Source: Phytomonospora sp040655735
GTDB taxonomy: Bacteria; Actinomycetota; Actinomycetes; Mycobacteriales; Micromonosporaceae
Reading direction: 5' to 3'
Assembly: GCF_040655735.1 (NCBI RefSeq)
Contig: NZ_JBFAKK010000001.1
Span: 434,001-498,000, forward strand
DNA length: 64,000 nucleotides
A program made the translations under genes and the position numbers. The notes beneath the pieces were generated by a model. It was not told where the DNA came from and did no database searches. It saw nothing but the letters and a program-made list of their open reading frames with translations. This document shows, piece by piece, positions 34,943 to 44,408 of this stretch. How positions within the stretch are numbered: position 1 is the stretch's first letter; the number at the start of each line of letters is the position of its first letter.

Positions 34943-36070
34943 CTAGGAGGCGATGCTCGCCGCCAGCACCAGACTCGCCGCGCCGCGCGCGTGGGCGCTG
35001 TCGTCCCAGGGTCGCACCCGAACGTCGAGGTCGGGGAAGGCGACGACGCCGGCGCCGATCGCCGCGCTGAAGCCCGGTTCCAGATACGGCCACAGCACGT
35101 GGCTCTCACCGATCACGGTGAGGGCCCGCACCGCCAGTACGTTGACCACGCCGGCCACCGCCCGCCCCAGGATCGCCCCGGTCTCGGCGAGCAGTTCGGC
35201 GAAGCCGGGTGCGCCGGCGAGCGCGAGGAGTCCGTCCAGGTCGAGATCGCGGTCGGTCAGGCCGCGCCGCCTGGCGCGGGCGGCGAGGGCGTGGTCGGCC
35301 ACATATGCCTCCAGGCAGCCGTTGCGGCCGCACACGCACACCGGCCCGGACGGGTCGACCGGCACGTGCCCGAACTCGCCGGCGACGCCGTCGGGTCCAC
35401 GATGGACCCGGCGCCCGAGGACGATGCCCATGCCGACACCGTCGCCGATGGCCAGGACCAGGAAGTCGTCGTGCTCGCGTCCGGCGCCGAACAGCAGCTC
35501 GGCGGTGGTCGACGCGCGGGTGTCGTTGTCGATGAGCACCGGTACGGGCAGGCGTTCGGCGAGGGCCGGGCCCAGCGGCACGCCGGTCCAGCCGAGTCTG
35601 GGGGAGAGGCGCACGGTTCCGGTGGTGGGGTCGATGACGCCGGGCAGAGCGACCCCGACACCGCGGACCCGGGAGCCGGTCTCCGCGGCGAAGGCCCCGG
35701 CGCAGGCGTCCGCCAGTTGGGAAACGGGATCGTCGGCGGGGTCGAAGGGGATTTCGAAGCGGTCGACCTCTGATCCGTCGAGCCGGACCAGGACGCCGAC
35801 GACGTGCGTCGGGTGCACTCGCAGGCCGAGGGTATAAGCGGCGTCGGCGACGACTTCGAGGGGGACTCTCGGCCGGCCGGGACCGCTGACCTGCGGCGCG
35901 AGTTCGCGGATGTAGCCGAGCGCGACGAGTCGGCGGGTGTGTTCGGTGACGGTGGCCGCGCCGAGGCCTAGGCGCGCGGCGATCTGGGAGCGGTTGAGGG
36001 GACCGGCTCCGAGCAGCGCGAGGATCTCGGTGCGGGTGAGGTCCTCGCGGTACCGGGGGTGGCTTGGCAC
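34943..36070 (-). CDS. ROK-family transcriptional regulator
   Basis: 375 residues. An N-terminal MarR-like helix-turn-helix (LNRSQIAARLGLGAATVTEHTRRLVALGYI) is fused to a ROK sugar-kinase-like domain with GVALPGVIDPTTG, DNDTRAS and EFGHVPVD. The zinc motif is CVCGRNGCLEAY. This is the NagC/XylR type. It is divergent from the sugar ABC operon and likely controls it in response to a sugar. The GTG at 36070 was chosen for the CGGAGA site 9 bases upstream. Confidence 0.9.
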   Translation of the reverse strand: MPSHPRYREDLTRTEILALLGAGPLNRSQIAARLGLGAATVTEHTRRLVALGYIRELAPQVSGPGRPRVPLEVVADAAYTLGLRVHPTHVVGVLVRLDGSEVDRFEIPFDPADDPVSQLADACAGAFAAETGSRVRGVGVALPGVIDPTTGTVRLSPRLGWTGVPLGPALAERLPVPVLIDNDTRASTTAELLFGAGREHDDFLVLAIGDGVGMGIVLGRRVHRGPDGVAGEFGHVPVDPSGPVCVCGRNGCLEAYVADHALAARARRRGLTDRDLDLDGLLALAGAPGFAELLAETGAILGRAVAGVVNVLAVRALTVIGESHVLWPYLEPGFSAAIGAGVVAFPDLDVRVRPWDDSAHARGAASLVLAASIAS

Positions 36071-36091
36071 GTGTCCATTCTCCGTTGCGTC

Positions 36092-36121
36092 TTGACGACC
36101 CGGCCGGTCGGGGCCTACAGT
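36092..36121 (+). promoter_or_regulatory. Promoter of the sugar ABC/fucosidase operon
   Basis: TTGACG (36092-36097), an 18-base spacer, TACAGT (36116-36121): a good housekeeping-type -35/-10 pair 74 bases before the binding-protein start. Confidence 0.65.
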
Positions 36122-36129
36122 CACCGCTT

Positions 36130-36150
36130 ATTAATTCGCCTCCGAAATTA
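36130..36150. promoter_or_regulatory. Candidate ROK operator
   Basis: An imperfect palindrome, TTAATTCG-CCTC-CGAAATTA, sits just downstream of the -10 element in an otherwise GC-rich region. Its AT-rich arms and position over the initial transcript fit a repressor site for the divergent ROK protein. Confidence 0.5.
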
Positions 36151-36194
36151 CTACCCGTGCGGGAGTTTCGCCACGGAGGCCTCCAGGAGGAAAA

Positions 36195-37472
36195 ATGCGA
36201 AAGCTCAAGCGGGCCGCCCTCGCCCTCGGCGCCGTGGCCGTGGCCGCGAGCGCCCTCACCGCCTGCGGCGGCGGTTCCGACTCCGCGGGCGGCAGCAAGG
36301 CCGACGACGGCACCGTCACCCTCGACTGGGAGATGTGGGCCGGCAGCGAGGACGAGAAGGCGCAGCTCGACCACCTCGCGCGGATGGTCACCGAGGCGAA
36401 CCCGAAGATCAAGGTCAACCTGCGCACCGCGCCCTTCAACGACTACTTCACCAAGCTCCAGACCGAGTTCGCCACCGGCGAGCAGGCCTGCGTCGTCTCC
36501 ATGCAGAGCCTGCGCCTGGCCGGGTACACCGACCTCCTCGAACCCCTAGGCGAGCACGTTCCCGCCGACGGCTTCGACCCCGCCTCGACCGCCGCGCTCA
36601 GCCTCGGCGGCGAGCAGCTGGCGATGCCCTTCGACCTCGCCTCGATGCTCGTCTACTACAACAAGGACGCCTTCAAGGCCGCCGGACTCGACGAGCCCAA
36701 GGCCGGCTGGACCGTCGCCGACTTCGAGAACGCCGCCGAGAAGCTCACCGCCGACGGCAAGTCCGGCTTCGGCATGTCCTTCTCGGACCTGCACACGCTC
36801 TCGCTGCTGCTGTCCTACAACGACGCCAAGCCCGTCACCGATGACGTCAAGCTCCAGTTCGACGAGCAGAAGATGGTCGAGGCCGTCGCCTGGTACGCGG
36901 GGCTCGCCAAGAACGACGTCGGCAGCGTCCCGGCGAGCGCCGCCGACGGAGGCTGGGGCGAGACCCAGTTCGTCAACGGCAACGCCATGATGGCCGTCGA
37001 CGGCTCCTGGAACATCGGCTCCAACATCTCCGCGGCCAAGTTCGACGTCGGAGTGGCCCCGCTGCCCGCCGGCGCCGCCGGCTCGAAGACCTACGTCGCC
37101 AACTCCGGCTTCGGCGTCTCCAAGAGCTGCCAGTACAAGGACGAGGCCTACGAGGCCGTCAAGATCCTCACCGGCGCCGGGGCCGCCCAGTACCTCACCG
37201 ACCAGGGCCGCGGCTTCCCGGCGCGCACCGAGCAGCAGCCGGCGTTCAAGGACTACCTCGTCGCGCAGGACCCGGACAGCGCCGAGGCCGTCAGCGCCGC
37301 CGTCGACTCCATCACCGCCAGCCTCGCCACCGGCGTTCCCCTGTTCACCACCAAGAACTGGGACGAGGTCAGCAAGAACATGGCCCGCTACCTCATCGAG
37401 GTCTACACCGGAGCCTCCACACCGGCCGACGCCCTCGCGGCGATCCAGCAGCAGGGCGCCCGCAACCAGTGA
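36195..37472 (+). CDS. ABC transporter sugar-binding lipoprotein
   Basis: 425 residues of the extracellular solute-binding protein family 1. The lipoprotein signal ends LTAC with Cys at about residue 24. The mature part has DWEMWAGSEDEKAQLDHLA, GNAMMAVDGSW and a C-terminal Trp/Asn segment typical of carbohydrate-binding proteins. AGGAGG precedes the ATG by 6 bases. It captures an oligosaccharide outside the membrane and delivers it to the two permeases that follow. No ATPase is encoded in the operon, so a shared MsiK-like ATPase elsewhere is expected. Confidence 0.93.
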   Translation: MRKLKRAALALGAVAVAASALTACGGGSDSAGGSKADDGTVTLDWEMWAGSEDEKAQLDHLARMVTEANPKIKVNLRTAPFNDYFTKLQTEFATGEQACVVSMQSLRLAGYTDLLEPLGEHVPADGFDPASTAALSLGGEQLAMPFDLASMLVYYNKDAFKAAGLDEPKAGWTVADFENAAEKLTADGKSGFGMSFSDLHTLSLLLSYNDAKPVTDDVKLQFDEQKMVEAVAWYAGLAKNDVGSVPASAADGGWGETQFVNGNAMMAVDGSWNIGSNISAAKFDVGVAPLPAGAAGSKTYVANSGFGVSKSCQYKDEAYEAVKILTGAGAAQYLTDQGRGFPARTEQQPAFKDYLVAQDPDSAEAVSAAVDSITASLATGVPLFTTKNWDEVSKNMARYLIEVYTGASTPADALAAIQQQGARNQ

Positions 37473-37536
37473 TCCCGCGGCGGGCCGGGTCTTCGTCTCC
37501 CCACCCGGCCCGCCGCCCTCGACGACGAGGTGAACC

Positions 37537-38493
37537 GTGGCGACACCGTCATTGACAACTCCGGCGCCCCCGCGCCCGGCCCCGCGCGGGCCGGCCGGGA
37601 AGCGGCGGCGAAAGAGCCCCGGCCGCCGCGCCGAGCAGTGGAGCGCCTTCGGCTTCGCCGGGCCGAGCGTCATCGGCCTCGGGCTGTTCACGCTGTTCCC
37701 GGTCGCGATGGCCGTGGTCATGAGTCTGTTCAACTGGCCGATGCTGGGCGACCCGACCTTCCTCGGCCTGGACAACTTCAAGTACCTGTTCGGCGAGGAC
37801 CCCAACTTCGGCGTGGCGCTGCGCAACACCTTCATCTTCACCGGCCTCTACGTGCCGCTCAACATCATCGTCGCGCTGGCGCTGGCCTTCTGGATCAACA
37901 ACTCCCGCTACGCGCAGCTGTGGCGGGTGCTGTTCTTCATCCCCGCGATCACGCCGATGGTCGCCAACGCGGTGATCTGGAAGCTGCTCCTCCAGCCCGA
38001 CGGCACCTTCGCCTACTACCTCGACAGCATCTTCGGGATCTCCGCGCCGAACTTCCTCGCCGACGGGCGCACGGCGCTGCTGTCGGTCGTGGCCATGAGC
38101 GTGTGGCAGGGCTTCGGCTACAACCTGATCGTCTTCTCGGCCGCGATCAACGAGATGCCGGCCAATGTCCTTGAGGCGGCGCGACTCGACGGTGCCACCG
38201 GGCTGCGCAAGTTCTGGTCGGTGCAGCTGCCGCTGATGTCGCCGGCGATGTTCTTCGCGACCACGATGACGCTGATCACCTCGATGCAGGTGTTCACCCA
38301 GCCCTACATCCTCACCGCGGGCGGGCCGGGCAACGCCACCGAGACGCTCGTGATGAACGTGTACCAGGCCGGGTTCCAGTCGCGCGACCTCGGTCTGGCC
38401 GCCTCGGGCGCCTGGATCCTGTTCGCCATCATCCTGCTGATCACGGCCGGCCAGTTCCTCGGCCAGAAGAAGTGGGTCCACTATGACCATTGA
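37537..38493 (+). CDS. Sugar ABC transporter permease (MalF/UgpA type)
   Basis: 318 residues with six membrane segments. The ATPase-contact loop reads NEMPANVLEAARLDGATGLRKFWSVQLPLM (EAA motif). The GTG start at 37537 follows GAGG. The 3' end overlaps the next permease gene by 11 bases. Confidence 0.93.
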   Translation: MATPSLTTPAPPRPAPRGPAGKRRRKSPGRRAEQWSAFGFAGPSVIGLGLFTLFPVAMAVVMSLFNWPMLGDPTFLGLDNFKYLFGEDPNFGVALRNTFIFTGLYVPLNIIVALALAFWINNSRYAQLWRVLFFIPAITPMVANAVIWKLLLQPDGTFAYYLDSIFGISAPNFLADGRTALLSVVAMSVWQGFGYNLIVFSAAINEMPANVLEAARLDGATGLRKFWSVQLPLMSPAMFFATTMTLITSMQVFTQPYILTAGGPGNATETLVMNVYQAGFQSRDLGLAASGAWILFAIILLITAGQFLGQKKWVHYDH

Positions 38494-39334
38494 CGCCAAG
38501 ACGAGCACGCCCCGCAGGCTCAAGCGGATCGTCTCCCATGTCCTGCTGGCCGCCGTCGCGCTGCTGTTCCTGTACCCGCTGATATTCGCCGTCGCGACCG
38601 CCCTCAAGCCGCCCGGCGAGACCTTCGCCAGCCCGCCGTCGCTGATCGGCTCCGACGTTCGCTGGCAGAACTTCGCCGACGTGTTCACCTACGTTCCGTT
38701 CCACCGCTACATCCTCAATGGACTGTTCGTGGCCGGTGCCGGGACACTGGTGGTGCTGGCCGCCTCGGCGATGTCGGCCTACGCCTTCGCCTCGCTGCGA
38801 TGGAAGGGCCGCGACTCGCTCTTCCTGGTCTTCCTGGCCACGCTGATGGTCCCGCAGGAGGTGCTGGTCGTCCCGATGTTCCTGCTCATGCGCGAGTTCG
38901 GCTGGGTCGACAGCTACGCCTCGCTGATCTTCCCGTGGGCCTTCACCGCGTTCGGCACCTTCCTGCTGCGCCAGTTCTTCCGCGCGGTGCCCTACGAACT
39001 CCACGAGGCGGCCCGCATGGACGGCGCCGGCCCGATCCGCATCTTCCTGCGGATCATGCTGCCCATGGCCAAGCCCGCCCTCGGTGTGCTCGCGGTGTTC
39101 ACCTTCATCAACTTCTGGAACAGCTTCCTGTGGCCGCTGATCATGATCAACGACGTCAGTGAGCGCGGGACCGTCCCCCTGGGCATGCAGTTGTTCTTCG
39201 GGCAGAACGGCAACCAGTGGCATCTGGTGATGGCCGCCGCCGTCGTGTCCGTCGTGCCGACCCTCCTGCTGCTCATCGCCCTGCAGAAACACCTGGTCAA
39301 GGGCATCGCCACCGCCGGTCTCGGCGGACGCTGA
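38483..39334 (+). CDS. Sugar ABC transporter permease (MalG/UgpE type)
   Basis: 283 residues with six membrane segments. The EAA loop reads YELHEAARMDGAGPIRIFLRIMLPMAKPAL. It pairs with the preceding permease to form the transmembrane channel. It starts inside the end of the first permease gene, so the two are translationally coupled. Confidence 0.93.
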   Translation: MTIDAKTSTPRRLKRIVSHVLLAAVALLFLYPLIFAVATALKPPGETFASPPSLIGSDVRWQNFADVFTYVPFHRYILNGLFVAGAGTLVVLAASAMSAYAFASLRWKGRDSLFLVFLATLMVPQEVLVVPMFLLMREFGWVDSYASLIFPWAFTAFGTFLLRQFFRAVPYELHEAARMDGAGPIRIFLRIMLPMAKPALGVLAVFTFINFWNSFLWPLIMINDVSERGTVPLGMQLFFGQNGNQWHLVMAAAVVSVVPTLLLLIALQKHLVKGIATAGLGGR

Positions 39335-39358
39335 GCCCGCACCCCTGAAAGGGATCCA

Positions 39359-40705
39359 TTGCTTCTCTTCGACCGCCGCACCGGGCCCGAGCTGGGTGAT
39401 GCCGCGCCCGTCTACCCCGACCGGAAGGTGCCCGCCTGGTATCGCGACGCCAAGTTCGGGGTGTTCGTCCACTGGGGCCTCTACTCGGTGCCCGCCTGGG
39501 CGACGCCGCACACGCCCGGCCGCCACGTGCCGACCGAGCTGGAGTTCAGTCACCACCAGTACGCCGAGTGGTACGCCAACACCGTGCGGATCCCGGGTTC
39601 GCCGACGCTGGCGCACCACGAGGCCGCCTACGGGGTCGGGACGTCCTACGAGGACTTCGCCGACGAGTGGACCACCGAGGCCTTCGATCCCGCCGGGCTG
39701 ATGCGGCTGTTCGCCGAGGCGGGCGCCCGATACGTCGTCCCGACCTCGAAGCACCACGACGGATTCTGCCTCTGGGACACCGCCACGACCGCCTTCAACA
39801 GCGTGAGCCGCGGGCCCCGGCGCGACCTGATCGCCGACCTGGCGAGCGCCGCGCGCGATGCCGGCCTCAGGTACGGCCTCTACTACTCCGGCGCCCTCGA
39901 CTGGCACGTGTCGGACTTCCCGCCGATCCAGTCGCTGACCGAGTTGTTCACCTTCCGCCGCAACGACCCCGCCTTCGCCCGCTACTGCCACGCGCAGGCG
40001 AGCGAACTCGTCGAGCGCTTCGCCCCCGACGTGCTCTGGAACGACATCGACTGGCCCGACGCGGCCAAGGCCGATGTGCCCTATGGCCTGGCGGCGCTCT
40101 TCGGGGCCTACTACGCCGCCGTCCCGGATGGCGTGGTCAACGACCGCTGGGGTGTGCCGCACCTCGGCTACCGCACCCGGGAGTACCGCACCGAGGACGG
40201 CATCCAGAACGGCGTGTGGGAGGCGACCCGCGGGATCGGGCGTTCCTTCGGGCACAACGAGGCCGAGGACGACCGGCATCTGGCCGGCCGCTCCGAACTG
40301 GTGCACCTGCTGGCCGACACCGTCGCCAAGAACGGCAACCTGCTGCTCAACATCGGCCTGCGTGCCGACGGATCGGCGCCGCCCGAACAGGTCGAGCGTT
40401 TGCGAGGGCTGGGGGAGTGGCTGGCCCGCGACGGCGGCGCCGTCTACGCCACCCGCCCGTGGCGGCGCCACGCCGAGCCGGCCGGGGACCCGGTGAGGTA
40501 CACCGCGTCCCCGGACGGCACACTCAATGTGATCATGCTCGATCCCGGCTCCGGTGTGCTGCGGCCCGCCGCCGACCTGCCGCGCACCGGCCTGCGCTGG
40601 TACGGGCAGCCGGCCGAGCCGGACGCCACCGGCGCGATCGAGGTACCCGGGCGGCTGCGCGGCGAACCCGCCGCCGTCCTCACCGTCGAAGGAGGAGCCG
40701 CGTGA
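39359..40705 (+). CDS. Alpha-L-fucosidase (GH29)
   Basis: 448 residues, cytoplasmic (no signal peptide). Family segments are KFGVFVHWGLYSVPAWA, YVVPTSKHHDGFCLWDT and VLWNDIDWP, where Asp229 aligns with the GH29 nucleophile. NGNLLLNIGLRADGS follows. It removes fucose from oligosaccharides after import. The operon therefore most likely takes up a fucosylated glycan. The only suitable start is TTG at 39359, 6 bases after an AAAGG site. The stop overlaps the asparaginase GTG as GTGA. Confidence 0.92.
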   Translation: MLLFDRRTGPELGDAAPVYPDRKVPAWYRDAKFGVFVHWGLYSVPAWATPHTPGRHVPTELEFSHHQYAEWYANTVRIPGSPTLAHHEAAYGVGTSYEDFADEWTTEAFDPAGLMRLFAEAGARYVVPTSKHHDGFCLWDTATTAFNSVSRGPRRDLIADLASAARDAGLRYGLYYSGALDWHVSDFPPIQSLTELFTFRRNDPAFARYCHAQASELVERFAPDVLWNDIDWPDAAKADVPYGLAALFGAYYAAVPDGVVNDRWGVPHLGYRTREYRTEDGIQNGVWEATRGIGRSFGHNEAEDDRHLAGRSELVHLLADTVAKNGNLLLNIGLRADGSAPPEQVERLRGLGEWLARDGGAVYATRPWRRHAEPAGDPVRYTASPDGTLNVIMLDPGSGVLRPAADLPRTGLRWYGQPAEPDATGAIEVPGRLRGEPAAVLTVEGGAA

Positions 40706-41676
40706 GCGAACTGGGTGACACGGGCCGGGCCGTCCGCCTCGCCGAGGTGGTCCGGGGCGGCTTCGTCGAGAGCGTCCACCTCGGGCACACCGTAGTCGTC
40801 GACGTCCGCGGCGAGGTCGTCTACGCCGCCGGGGATCCCGAGGTGACGATGCTGCCGCGCTCGTCGGCCAAGCCCTTGCAGGCCGTCGCGAGCCAGGCGT
40901 CCGGTGCCGGACTGTCCGGGGAACTCCTCGCGGTCGCCTGCGGCAGCCACACCGGCGAGGAGTTCCACGTCGAGGCCGTCGACGCGATCCTCGACCGCGC
41001 GGGCCTCCCGCGCGCCGCGCTGCGCAATGTCGCCGACTACCCCGAGGACCTGCCCGCCCGCTACCGGCTCGTCCGCGCGGGCGGCGAACCGGCGCCGGTG
41101 TACATGAACTGCTCGGGGAAGCACGCCGCCATGCTCGCCGCCTGCGTCGTCAACGGCTGGGACCTCGACGGCTACCTCGACCCCGCGCACCCGATGCAGC
41201 GGATCGTCGTCGAGACCGTGGAGCGCCTGGCCGGAGAGACCGTTCCACTGACGGTCACCGACGGCTGCGGAGCGCCGTGCCCCGCCGTCAGCCTCGCCGG
41301 GCTGGCCAGGACCTTCGGCCGCCTCGCCGCCGCCCCCGGCGGAACGCTCGACGGTGCAGTCGCCGGGGCGATGCGCGCCCACCCCGAGTACGTCGGCGGC
41401 ACCGGACACGTCAACACCCGCTTCGCCCGGCTCGCGCCCGGCGCGATCGTCAAAGGCGGCGCCGAGGGGGTCCTCGTCGCCGCGATGCCCGATGGGACCT
41501 CCGTCGCGGTCAAGTGCCTCGACGGCAACCCCCGCGCGACGACCGCCGCCGGGATCGCCGCGCTGCGCCTCGCCGGCGTCGCCCTGCCCGACCTGGGCGA
41601 GCTCACCGACCTCACCGTCAGTGGCGGCGGTCGGCCCGCCGGGCACATCGCCGTCACTGTGAAGGGAAGAGCGTGA
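40702..41676 (+). CDS. L-asparaginase II-family protein
   Basis: 324 residues of the bacterial asparaginase II family. Conserved segments include RSSAKPLQAVA, ACGSHTGEEFHVEAV, YMNCSGKHAAMLAACVVNGW, TDGCGAPCPAVSL and IVKGGAEGV. Such proteins hydrolyse asparagine or related amides. AGGAGGAG precedes the GTG. It sits between a fucosidase and CutC in a sugar-uptake operon, an unusual place. A role on a glycan-linked or small amide is possible but not shown. Confidence 0.9.
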   Translation: MSELGDTGRAVRLAEVVRGGFVESVHLGHTVVVDVRGEVVYAAGDPEVTMLPRSSAKPLQAVASQASGAGLSGELLAVACGSHTGEEFHVEAVDAILDRAGLPRAALRNVADYPEDLPARYRLVRAGGEPAPVYMNCSGKHAAMLAACVVNGWDLDGYLDPAHPMQRIVVETVERLAGETVPLTVTDGCGAPCPAVSLAGLARTFGRLAAAPGGTLDGAVAGAMRAHPEYVGGTGHVNTRFARLAPGAIVKGGAEGVLVAAMPDGTSVAVKCLDGNPRATTAAGIAALRLAGVALPDLGELTDLTVSGGGRPAGHIAVTVKGRA

Positions 41677-42431
41677 TGATCTACGAGGTCTGCATCGACA
41701 GCGTCGCCGGAGCCCTCGCGGCCGAGGCGGGCGGCGCGCACCGGGTCGAACTGTGCTCGGCGCTCTTCGACGGCGGTCTCACCCCGACCCTCGGCACCGT
41801 CGAGCGCACCATGGAACGCGTCACCTCGATCCGGGTGCACCCGATCATCCGCGCTCGTGGCGGCGACTTCGTCTTCGGCGCCGACGAGCTGGCGGCCATG
41901 CGGCGCGACACCGAGCTCATCGCCGGCACGGGCGTGCACGGCATCGTGATCGGCGCCCTCACACCCGGAGGCGACGTCGACGTCGATGCCTGCCGCACCC
42001 TCATGGAAGCCGCACCGGGGCTGTCGGTGACCTTCCACCGGGCCTTCGACATGGCCCGCGATCCCTTCGCCGCGCTGGAGACCCTCATCGACATCGGCGT
42101 CGACCGGGTCCTCACCTCGGGGCAGGAATCGCTCGCCTTGGAGGGGGCGCCGCTGATCGCCGAGCTGGTCCGCGCCGCCGGTGAACGCGTCATCGTCATG
42201 CCCGGCGCGGGCGTGACGGCCCGCAACCTCGACCGCATCCACGCCGAAACCGGGGCCGCCGAGTACCACTTCGGGGTCTGGGAGACCGCCGAGAGCCCCA
42301 TGGTCCACCGCAACCCGTACCCGTTCATGGGCGGTGAACTGCGGCGGCCGGAGTTCTCCCGCGACATCACCAGCGGCGTCGGCGTCGCCGACTTCGTCGC
42401 CGCGGGGGAGCGCATCGCCGGCCGACCGTAG
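41676..42431 (+). CDS. cutC: CutC-family protein
   Basis: 251 residues of the CutC TIM-barrel family. Segments are YEVCIDSVAGALAAEAGGAHRVELCSAL, FHRAFD, RVLTSGQ and IVMPGAGVTARNL. CutC was named for copper homeostasis in E. coli, though its biochemical role is unresolved. It is the last gene of the fucosidase operon. Its ATG shares one base with the asparaginase stop (TGATG) after GAAGGGAAG. In this context it may act on a sugar or amide product. Confidence 0.92.
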   Translation: MIYEVCIDSVAGALAAEAGGAHRVELCSALFDGGLTPTLGTVERTMERVTSIRVHPIIRARGGDFVFGADELAAMRRDTELIAGTGVHGIVIGALTPGGDVDVDACRTLMEAAPGLSVTFHRAFDMARDPFAALETLIDIGVDRVLTSGQESLALEGAPLIAELVRAAGERVIVMPGAGVTARNLDRIHAETGAAEYHFGVWETAESPMVHRNPYPFMGGELRRPEFSRDITSGVGVADFVAAGERIAGRP

Positions 42432-42565
42432 CCTGGTCGACCCGGCGTTGGGCGACGCCGAACGGGAATGTCCGCCGGGCGTGCGATCCTCTTGCCGTGG
42501 GCTCTGGAGCCCGTTTCGGCCGGCCCCGAGGTCAGCTCGAACCGTCTCGACACAGGAGCTCCGCG

Positions 42566-43102
42566 ATGGAAACCGACGACCCCCACCGCGGTGTGGACCC
42601 GCGAGAACGCCGAGCTCGCCGCGCCGACGCGAGGGTTGACGAAGCCGGTGCGGAGGAGAAACCGCCGGCGCCGACTCTCCTCGACGACTTCCTGTCGAAG
42701 GACAGGCGCAGGGTCCTGCACGCCGTCTGGGAGGTCTTCAAGACGCGCGACCCGAAGGTGCTGGAGCCGCTGGCGGCGGCCCTGCCGGTGATCGACCGGG
42801 CGACGGACGACGTCGATCTCGGCGGCGCCCTGATGTCCAACGGCGAGAACCTCACGCACGCGCTCGATCGGATCCGGCTCTTCGGCAAGGGCCGGTGCCT
42901 GTGCGCGGCCTATACCGACCACGTGTTCTACGAGCCCAGGAAGGAGGTCGCCTACGGGCACGTACGGATCGTCGAGGTGGTCGAGGGCTTCTACTACGGA
43001 CGCCCCAAACGCATCTGCGAGTGCGCCGACTGCGGACAGCGCTACGAGATCGAGGAAGGCGAGTACCACTACCCCTGGTGGAAGTGGACCGTGCCGCACT
43101 GA
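42566..43102 (+). CDS. Hypothetical protein with C-terminal cysteine cluster
   Basis: 178 residues, no recognised family. The N-terminal 50 residues are charged and disordered-looking. The middle is helical (DDFLSKDRRRVLHAVWEVF). The C-terminus holds a metal-site-like set of cysteines, CLC plus CECADCGQRYEIEEGEYHYPWW, resembling a zinc ribbon. CAGGAG precedes the ATG at 42566. It is followed by the converging TPR gene. The codon pattern is normal, so it is likely a real gene. Confidence 0.7.
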   Translation: METDDPHRGVDPRERRARRADARVDEAGAEEKPPAPTLLDDFLSKDRRRVLHAVWEVFKTRDPKVLEPLAAALPVIDRATDDVDLGGALMSNGENLTHALDRIRLFGKGRCLCAAYTDHVFYEPRKEVAYGHVRIVEVVEGFYYGRPKRICECADCGQRYEIEEGEYHYPWWKWTVPH

Positions 43103-43154
43103 CGGCCGCGTCGCCGGTGGAGCGGACGGAGATCCACGGCCGCGCGACGCCCGG

Positions 43155-44408
43155 CTACGACGAGGCGTGCGGACGCGGGTTGTGCCCGCCGAACGCCGCC
43201 ACCCGGTCCCAGAACCACGCGGCGAGGCTCTCCGCCACCGGTTCGTCCTCGGCGCCGGACCGGCGGATGACGACCCGGCCGGTCATCAGCTCGATGAGAT
43301 AGCCGCCGGCGTCGTCGGTCATCACCTGGCTGTAGTTGTCGCTCACTTCCTCGTTGCGCCATTGCGGGTACGACGCCGGGTCGGCCTCGATCGCAGCGTC
43401 CATCGCGGCGACCTCCTCGGATGACATCAGCCGGAAGTCACCCGGCAGCCCCCAAGCCCTCCCTGCGCCGGGAGCCTGCCCCGCGTGCCACATCGCGATC
43501 TCGGCGTTCAGGTTGCCCTCCTGCGCCGTCTCCTCGTCGGCGGGCGGTCGCAGGACGGCCCGCAACTCGGCGGGCATCACGCCGTCGAGCGCGCTCAGGG
43601 CCGAGGCCAGGTCCACGCCCAGGCGCTCGTCGCGCAGCTCCGACCACAGGCGCTCGAACACTCCGGCGCGGTGCAGGTCGTCAAGGGTCTGTCCCTCCTC
43701 GGCGAGCGTCGCCCGCAGGTTGCGGATCATCGTGAGAGGGACCGCGAGGGACTCGTCGGTGGGGTCCAGGCGCAGCAGTCGCAGCGCCAGTTCCTCGGCG
43801 TCGGTGAAGCGACCCTGGTGCAGATACGCCCAGATGAGCGGAATGGCGATGAACTCGCTGGACGGATCGGCCCGCACGGCCTCCTCCGCGGCGGGGCCGA
43901 AGCGCTCCGGGGGCGCCAGGCTCCGCAGCAGGAACAACGCGCGGCGCACCAGCGCGAGCGGCAGCGAGTCGGCGTCGGTACGCGCGCACATCGCCACCGC
44001 GTCGTCGAGCAGTTTCCAGCCCTCCTCGAACTCTCCGGTCAGGGCGGTCAGCCCGCCGAGGTCCATCCAGTCGTGCCAGCGGTCCTGCTCCTCCCGCAGC
44101 ACGTACCGAGACCAGCGCAGCGCCTCGGTGTGGTCCTCCTGATGTTGTTCGAGGCTGACGAGTTCGCGGGCCGCGCCCAGGGAGCGCTCGTCACGCAGGC
44201 CGACGACGGCCTGCAGGATCTCGCGTGCCTCGGCGACCTCGCCGCACCGGTACCGATGCTTCGCCAGGAGGATCCGCATGCCGCTGAGCGACGGATGCTC
44301 GGCGAGGACGCGCAGCGCGATCCTGGCGATCTCGGGGTTGGTGGGCTGGGCTTCATAGAGGGCCCAGCCCAGCCGGACATCGCGCTCGACGTAGTCGACC
44401 TCGCTCAT
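43155..44408 (-). CDS. TPR-like helical protein, partner of AAA+ ATPase
   Basis: 417 residues, mostly helical repeats of tetratricopeptide type (about 25-270, e.g. YLHQGRFTDAEELALRLLRLDP). A C-terminal domain (about 300-417) contains EEVAAMDAAIEADPASYPQWRNEEVSDNYSQVMTDD and a GRVVIRR strand. The ATG shares one base with the ATPase stop (TGATG), so the pair is coupled. It may be an adaptor or client scaffold for the ATPase. The function is unknown. Confidence 0.78.
   Translation of the reverse strand: MSEVDYVERDVRLGWALYEAQPTNPEIARIALRVLAEHPSLSGMRILLAKHRYRCGEVAEAREILQAVVGLRDERSLGAARELVSLEQHQEDHTEALRWSRYVLREEQDRWHDWMDLGGLTALTGEFEEGWKLLDDAVAMCARTDADSLPLALVRRALFLLRSLAPPERFGPAAEEAVRADPSSEFIAIPLIWAYLHQGRFTDAEELALRLLRLDPTDESLAVPLTMIRNLRATLAEEGQTLDDLHRAGVFERLWSELRDERLGVDLASALSALDGVMPAELRAVLRPPADEETAQEGNLNAEIAMWHAGQAPGAGRAWGLPGDFRLMSSEEVAAMDAAIEADPASYPQWRNEEVSDNYSQVMTDDAGGYLIELMTGRVVIRRSGAEDEPVAESLAAWFWDRVAAFGGHNPRPHASS

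Noticed and set aside
38441..40471. 676-codon minus-strand frame opposite the permease and fucosidase genes
   Set aside because: It is the shadow of two genes with strong family motifs and contains no recognisable domain.
40702..41676. Aspartylglucosaminidase instead of asparaginase II
   Set aside because: The sequence fits the bacterial asparaginase II family; the Ntn-type glycosylasparaginase cleavage motif is not seen.
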